Assembly (NCBI GenBank): GCA_051005695.1
Contig: JBPCJC010000026.1
Span: 1-64,000 of the forward strand
Direction of reading: 5' to 3'
Length of the DNA: 64,000 nt
DNA from: JACCTI01 sp051005695
GTDB lineage: Bacteria; Verrucomicrobiota; Verrucomicrobiia; Chthoniobacterales; UBA10450
A program made the translations under genes and the position numbers. Within the stretch, counting starts at the first letter, position 1. Every line of letters starts with the position of its first letter. Below the pieces are notes generated by a model. It saw only the letters and a list, made by a program, of their open reading frames with translations. It had not been told where the DNA came from and did not search any database. Shown piece after piece: positions 60,637-64,000 of the stretch.

Positions 60637-61234
60637 GCTGGCAGAGGCGCTCGTAATCGGCGGCGGTATCAATATCGGTGGCGGCGGCGGGAAGATCGAA
60701 GGCCGCGACATCATCACGATGGGCAAAGATCAGTTCCTTCGCGCCGCGGTCGCCGTTTAGAGTTAAGAGCTCTGGAAAACGGACGCGCGCAAAGAGTGTG
60801 GGAATGCCCAGCGTTTTCGCGTAGGCCGAAGCGACGATCGACTTCCCGCTGGTTTCCTGCCGGCGGATCAGCTCGCGCAGATTATCCGCGCTAACGAGTG
60901 GTTGATCGCAAGCGAGAAACAGAATCGCTTCCAGATCGTGGTCAGTCGTGACCAGATGCTGCAGCCCGGTGCGGATGGAGGCCGCGATTCCTTCGCGCCA
61001 CTCGTGGTTGAGGACGAATTCACAAGCCTCTGAAGTCAACGCCGCTTTCAGGTCATCCGCATGTTCGCCGGCGACGACAACGACGGGCGCGCAGCCGGCC
61101 GACGTTGCCGCCGAGACGGCGTGCGCCAGCAAAGTTTCACCGCGAAACTTCGCCAGTTGTTTCGGTTTTCCGAAACGGGTGGAGGCGCCCGCGGCCAAAA
61201 TGACAGCGCCAATTTTCGAGCGTTCCGTGATCAA
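60626..61234 (-). CDS. MobA-like NTP transferase (molybdenum cofactor cytidylyltransferase type)
   Basis: The 202-residue protein carries the nucleotidyltransferase signature GAVILAAGASTRFGKPKQLAKFRG, then CAPVVVVAGEHADDL and LFLACDQPLVSADNLREL, as in MocA-type enzymes that add CMP to the molybdenum cofactor for xanthine dehydrogenase family enzymes. A TTG at 61234 overlaps the xdhC TGA (TTGA), giving coupled translation; the longer frame through xdhC is not conserved. Order and overlap with XdhC and the molybdopterin subunit support the role. Confidence 0.85.
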   Translation of the reverse strand: MITERSKIGAVILAAGASTRFGKPKQLAKFRGETLLAHAVSAATSAGCAPVVVVAGEHADDLKAALTSEACEFVLNHEWREGIAASIRTGLQHLVTTDHDLEAILFLACDQPLVSADNLRELIRRQETSGKSIVASAYAKTLGIPTLFARVRFPELLTLNGDRGAKELIFAHRDDVAAFDLPAAATDIDTAADYERLCQLSS

Positions 61235-62139
61235 AATACGGCCGCGCGCCACGGCTCGGCTTGATGAATCGGCGTCTTCACTTCGCGGAGCGACGCGCCG
61301 GTTCCGCCAGCGAAGGCGCGCTGCACTTCGGCGACGATCGCGAGGGCAATTTCCGCCGGTGTTTCGGAGCCGAGATCGAGACCGGTGGGCGCGAAAAGTT
61401 CGGCGTTCGCAGAAGTGCCGCTGTCGAGAACGTCCGCCATCAACTGATCGCGCCGGCGCCGCGGGCCGATCAAACCGAGGTAACGCAGGGACATGGGAAG
61501 CAAGGTTTGCAGCGCGGAAAAATCGCGGCCGTAGTTGTGCGACTTGATGATCGCCGCGGTCCACTGATCGGCTTCGCGCGGGAGCTCGGAAGCCTGCGCG
61601 GCTTCGATCGTTTGCCAGCCGAGAATCGCGCAGAGCGCGCGCAGCGGATCGCTATCGGGGCCGTCGCCGAAGATGATCAGGCGCGGTTGCGGATGGATGG
61701 TTTGTTGAAAGCCGTGCTCGTTTTCCGATTCGCCGAAAGCGACGACACGAGTGCCGCCAGCGTGCGCCTGCTTTTCGAAAACCGTTTCCACCCGGCAGCT
61801 TTGCCGCGCGCTCAAATTAGCGGAAAGTTCGGCCACAAAAATTTTCTGGAGCGGCTCGATGAAAATATCGATCGCGCCGTTACAGCCGAAGCGTTGGCGC
61901 GTATCGAAACTCGTTAGGCCGGCCCTCCCGCTGCGCAAGACTTCCTGTGCGAGCACGGCCACTTCTTCTTCCAAACAACCGCCGCTGAGTGATCCGATCG
62001 TGCGCCCGTCACGAGCGATCAACATCCGCGCACCCGGCCGGCGATAACTGGAACCGCGCGCGCGCACTAATGTCGCCAGCGCGAACTGTTCGTTAGGGCG
62101 CCGCTCACATTCGCGGATGATGTCGTGAACGTCTTTCAC
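61231..62139 (-). CDS. XdhC/CoxI family cofactor-maturation protein
   Basis: XdhC binds the molybdenum cofactor and helps insert it, in sulphurated form, into xanthine dehydrogenase-type enzymes. The 302-residue protein starts with an XdhC N-domain (FALATLVRARGSSYRRPGARMLIARDGRTIGSLSGGCLEEEV) and has a C-terminal Rossmann-like domain (LIIFGDGPDSDPLRALCAILGW, KSHNYGRDFSALQTLL and YLGLIGPRRRRDQL). It lies 19 bases after the molybdopterin subunit gene on the same strand. Confidence 0.93.
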   Translation of the reverse strand: MKDVHDIIRECERRPNEQFALATLVRARGSSYRRPGARMLIARDGRTIGSLSGGCLEEEVAVLAQEVLRSGRAGLTSFDTRQRFGCNGAIDIFIEPLQKIFVAELSANLSARQSCRVETVFEKQAHAGGTRVVAFGESENEHGFQQTIHPQPRLIIFGDGPDSDPLRALCAILGWQTIEAAQASELPREADQWTAAIIKSHNYGRDFSALQTLLPMSLRYLGLIGPRRRRDQLMADVLDSGTSANAELFAPTGLDLGSETPAEIALAIVAEVQRAFAGGTGASLREVKTPIHQAEPWRAAVF

Positions 62140-62158
62140 GTTCTCGAAGATGCGCGCG

Positions 62159-64000
62159 TCAGATTAATTTGTCCGGCGTAATCGGGAGGTCGCGGACGCG
62201 TTTGCCGGTGGCGTGGTAAACCGCATTCGCCACCGCTGCGGCCGTCCCGGTGATTCCAATTTCCCCAATGCCGCGGGCGCCGATTGGATTGAAGGCGAAG
62301 TCTGGTTCGCCGACGAATTCGACCTCGATCATCGGAATGTCGGCGTTCGTCGGGACGTGGTAGTCGGCGAGATTGCGGATCACCGGCAGCCCGGTGCGCG
62401 GATCGTAGGAAGTTTCCTCGCTCAGGGCCATGCCGATGCCCATGACCACGGCGCCGAGGATCTGGCTGCGCGCCGTTTTCGCAGTTACCACCCGACCACA
62501 GTTGATCACGCTGACGAAACGCGTGACCTGCACCCGCGGAATAAGCGGATCGATTTTCACTTCGCAGAATTGCGCGCCCCAAGATTGGAAGGCTAATTTT
62601 TTGTTCTCTTCGGGCTCGTGCAATTTGCTCTCGACCGCGAGTGCATCCTTCCCGGCGCGCTGCATGATCTCGACGAAGCCATCGGATTTTGCGTTGTCGT
62701 TCTTGAGTCCGATGCGACCGGGAGCGACCATCGCGATGTCCTCTTTCTTCGCTTGGTGCAACGGCGATTTGGCGTCGGCGATCGCGAGGTCAGCAAGCGC
62801 CTGATGAAGAAGAAGCGCGACTTCGTGAATCGCGGTCCCGACGGTGCCGGTGGAATTCGAGCCGCCCGCGACCGGGCCGAACGGAAAATCGGAATTGCCG
62901 AGCTCGAAGGTGACCTTCTCAAAAGGAACCCCGAGTTGCTCCGAAGAAATCTGGGTGAAGGCGGTGTAAGCGCCAGTGCCGAGATCGTGGGTGGCGCACT
63001 GAACGACGGCGCTGCCATCTGCGCGCAAGGTGGCCTTCGCGGCCGCGGCCATTTTGTGCGCGGGATAGGTGGCGGTCGCCATGCCCCAGCCGACGAGGAG
63101 ATCGCCGTCGCGCATTTTACCAGGAAGGGGATCGCGTTTCGACCAGCCGAATTTTTCGGCGCCGACTTGATAGGCTTCCTTCAGATGCTTGGCGCTGAAG
63201 GGGACATTCTTGGTCGGATGATTGTCCGCATGATTCGTTAGGCGGAGGGCCACCGGATCCATTTTCAAGAGGTAGGATAACTCGTCGAGCGCGCACTCGA
63301 GCGCGTAGGTGCCGGGGCATTCGCCGGGGGCGCGCATGAATGTGGGCGTGGCGACGTTGACCGGGAAGACGGTTTCTTCAACGCGAATCGCCGGGCTTTC
63401 GTACATCAAACCGGTGGAACGCGCGCCGCATGATTCGGTGAACTCGCCAACCGTGGAAGTAAGCGTGTCGGAGACGTGGCGAATCGCCTGCAGCTTGCCG
63501 TCCCGCGTGGCCGCGAGCGACAGCGTCTGGCGCGTAGGGGTGCGATGCCCGGTGCCGGTGAACATGGACTTGCGCGGGATGTGAAATTTTACCGGCACAC
63601 CGGTGGCTTTCGCGGCCATCGCCGCCAAGAGAACGTGCGGCCAGAGCGCGCCTTTGCAGCCGAAGGCGCCGCCGACGAACGGACAAATGACGCGGACATT
63701 TTCGACCGCCAGACTGAAACTTTCCGCGAGCAAATTTTGCACGCCTTTGACGAACTGGGTCGCGTCCCAAACCGTCAATTTTTTGTCGCCGTCCCACTGC
63801 GCGATCGTGCCCGAAATCTCGATCGGGTTGTGGGTTTCGGTGGGCGTGAGGTAAGTCTCTTCCAGCCTAACGAGTTCTTGATTGGCCAGCGCTGAATCGA
63901 CGTCGCCCTTCTTGAGTTGCACATGCTCGTCGTTGTTTTTCTTCGGCTTGGTCGCCTTGTGCTCGGCGGCTTCCATGGTTAACAACGGCTCTTCCGGCGC
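62159..64000 (-). CDS. xanthine dehydrogenase family molybdopterin-binding subunit, partial (N-terminus beyond window end)
   Basis: The frame is open to base 64000 and about 613 residues of the C-terminal part are present, from PEEPLLTMEAAEHK onward. Motifs of the large molybdenum subunit are VICPFVGGAFGCKGALWPH, MRAPGECPGTYALECALDELSY and VQCATHDLGTGAYTAFTQISSEQLG, and near the end VVMGIGMALSEE and GARGIGEIGITGTAAAVANAV, with the conserved glutamate of the active site. Substrate (purine, aldehyde or other heterocycle) cannot be set. The FAD and iron-sulphur subunits presumably lie upstream outside the window. Confidence 0.93.
   Translation of the reverse strand, partial: APEEPLLTMEAAEHKATKPKKNNDEHVQLKKGDVDSALANQELVRLEETYLTPTETHNPIEISGTIAQWDGDKKLTVWDATQFVKGVQNLLAESFSLAVENVRVICPFVGGAFGCKGALWPHVLLAAMAAKATGVPVKFHIPRKSMFTGTGHRTPTRQTLSLAATRDGKLQAIRHVSDTLTSTVGEFTESCGARSTGLMYESPAIRVEETVFPVNVATPTFMRAPGECPGTYALECALDELSYLLKMDPVALRLTNHADNHPTKNVPFSAKHLKEAYQVGAEKFGWSKRDPLPGKMRDGDLLVGWGMATATYPAHKMAAAAKATLRADGSAVVQCATHDLGTGAYTAFTQISSEQLGVPFEKVTFELGNSDFPFGPVAGGSNSTGTVGTAIHEVALLLHQALADLAIADAKSPLHQAKKEDIAMVAPGRIGLKNDNAKSDGFVEIMQRAGKDALAVESKLHEPEENKKLAFQSWGAQFCEVKIDPLIPRVQVTRFVSVINCGRVVTAKTARSQILGAVVMGIGMALSEETSYDPRTGLPVIRNLADYHVPTNADIPMIEVEFVGEPDFAFNPIGARGIGEIGITGTAAAVANAVYHATGKRVRDLPITPDKLI

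Larger units (their letters stand above)
436..63873. repeat. dispersed 9-mer GCCTAACGA / TCGTTAGGC (37 exact copies), uptake-sequence-like
   Basis: First bases of exact GCCTAACGA copies on the + strand: 436, 1727, 6838, 10713, 11517, 15184, 25827, 31823, 35553, 37418, 37568, 52738, 54065, 55792, 63865. First bases of the reverse form TCGTTAGGC: 9671, 13475, 17060, 19087, 19252, 19725, 20043, 21642, 22475, 23020, 28983, 30484, 36828, 38639, 53530, 56576, 59223, 60247, 60385, 60585, 61911, 63235. About 0.5 copies are expected by chance. In GCCTAACGA orientation the next base is G in roughly half the copies. Most copies lie inside conserved genes, read in frame as Ser-Leu-Gly, Val-Arg, Pro-Asn-(Asp/Glu) or Leu-Thr, and several supply a stop codon. 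None lies between 38648 and 52737. Function unknown; a DNA uptake signal is the best analogy. Counted by eye, so a few copies may be missed. Confidence 0.9.

Noticed and set aside
436..63873. 9-mer as a Chi, KOPS or other polar chromosome motif
   Set aside because: Both orientations are mixed through the window (15 versus 22) with no run of one orientation, unlike polar motifs; not fully excluded without the whole genome.

Overview
The window reads as chromosomal DNA of a GC-rich Gram-negative bacterium. LpxK, a Lol-type permease, UppP/UppS and many signal-peptide or TPR proteins point to a diderm. The mix of housekeeping genes (long single-chain SdhC, small omega subunit, OpcA next to Zwf, DUF3309, mS38-like peptide) suggests a soil Verrucomicrobiota, perhaps Spartobacteria/Chthoniobacterales; this is inference, as no rRNA gene is present.

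Layout. 0-6.3 kb: ECF sigma/anti-sigma pair, UDP-galactopyranose mutase, undecaprenyl pyrophosphate phosphatase, DUF3309, PurA, UppS. 6.3-13 kb: acetyl-CoA synthetase, dodecin, DUF883-like protein, an RlmI-type methyltransferase, homoserine kinase, LpxK and a stand-alone LigD-type primase/polymerase. 13-25 kb: nitrilase-family amidase, gamma-glutamyltransferase, LolC/E permease, DUF2237, a broken 2H phosphoesterase, a short Hsp70, two TPR proteins and an AI-2E-type exporter. 25-33 kb: mS38-like peptide, peroxiredoxin, NicO-like transporter, tRNA-Pro(CGG), RpoZ, SmpB, an MFS pump, a broken thpR and the succinate dehydrogenase operon (sdhC-sdhA-sdhB plus a TPR-like gene). 33-41 kb: a one-module NRPS (A-PCP-TE, asparagine-like code), an MFS transporter, family 4 UDG, QueA, YciA, a lipoprotein and a cNMP-binding/DUF4388 protein. 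41-52 kb: an RHS polymorphic-toxin-like island with one full-length RHS gene, orphan C-terminal cassettes and small membrane proteins resembling immunity genes. 52-64 kb: glycosyltransferase, DUF547, radical SAM, OpcA-Zwf and a phosphatase-SHMT fusion ORF, QueF, and a xanthine-dehydrogenase-type operon with XdhC and a MobA-like cytidylyltransferase.

The most notable signal is not a gene. The 9-mer GCCTAACGA (reverse TCGTTAGGC) occurs 37 times exactly by my reading, where about 0.5 is expected by chance. It lies on both strands, inside and between genes, about once per 1.3 kb, and is absent from 38.65 to 52.74 kb, which includes the whole RHS island. Density, sharpness and distribution resemble the DNA uptake sequences of Neisseriaceae and Pasteurellaceae. 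Further structure includes five copies of a small inverted-repeat element (TGTCATCCYGAG ends), two of which bracket the RHS island as direct repeats, and a glycine-rich motif shared by two otherwise unrelated RHS tails.
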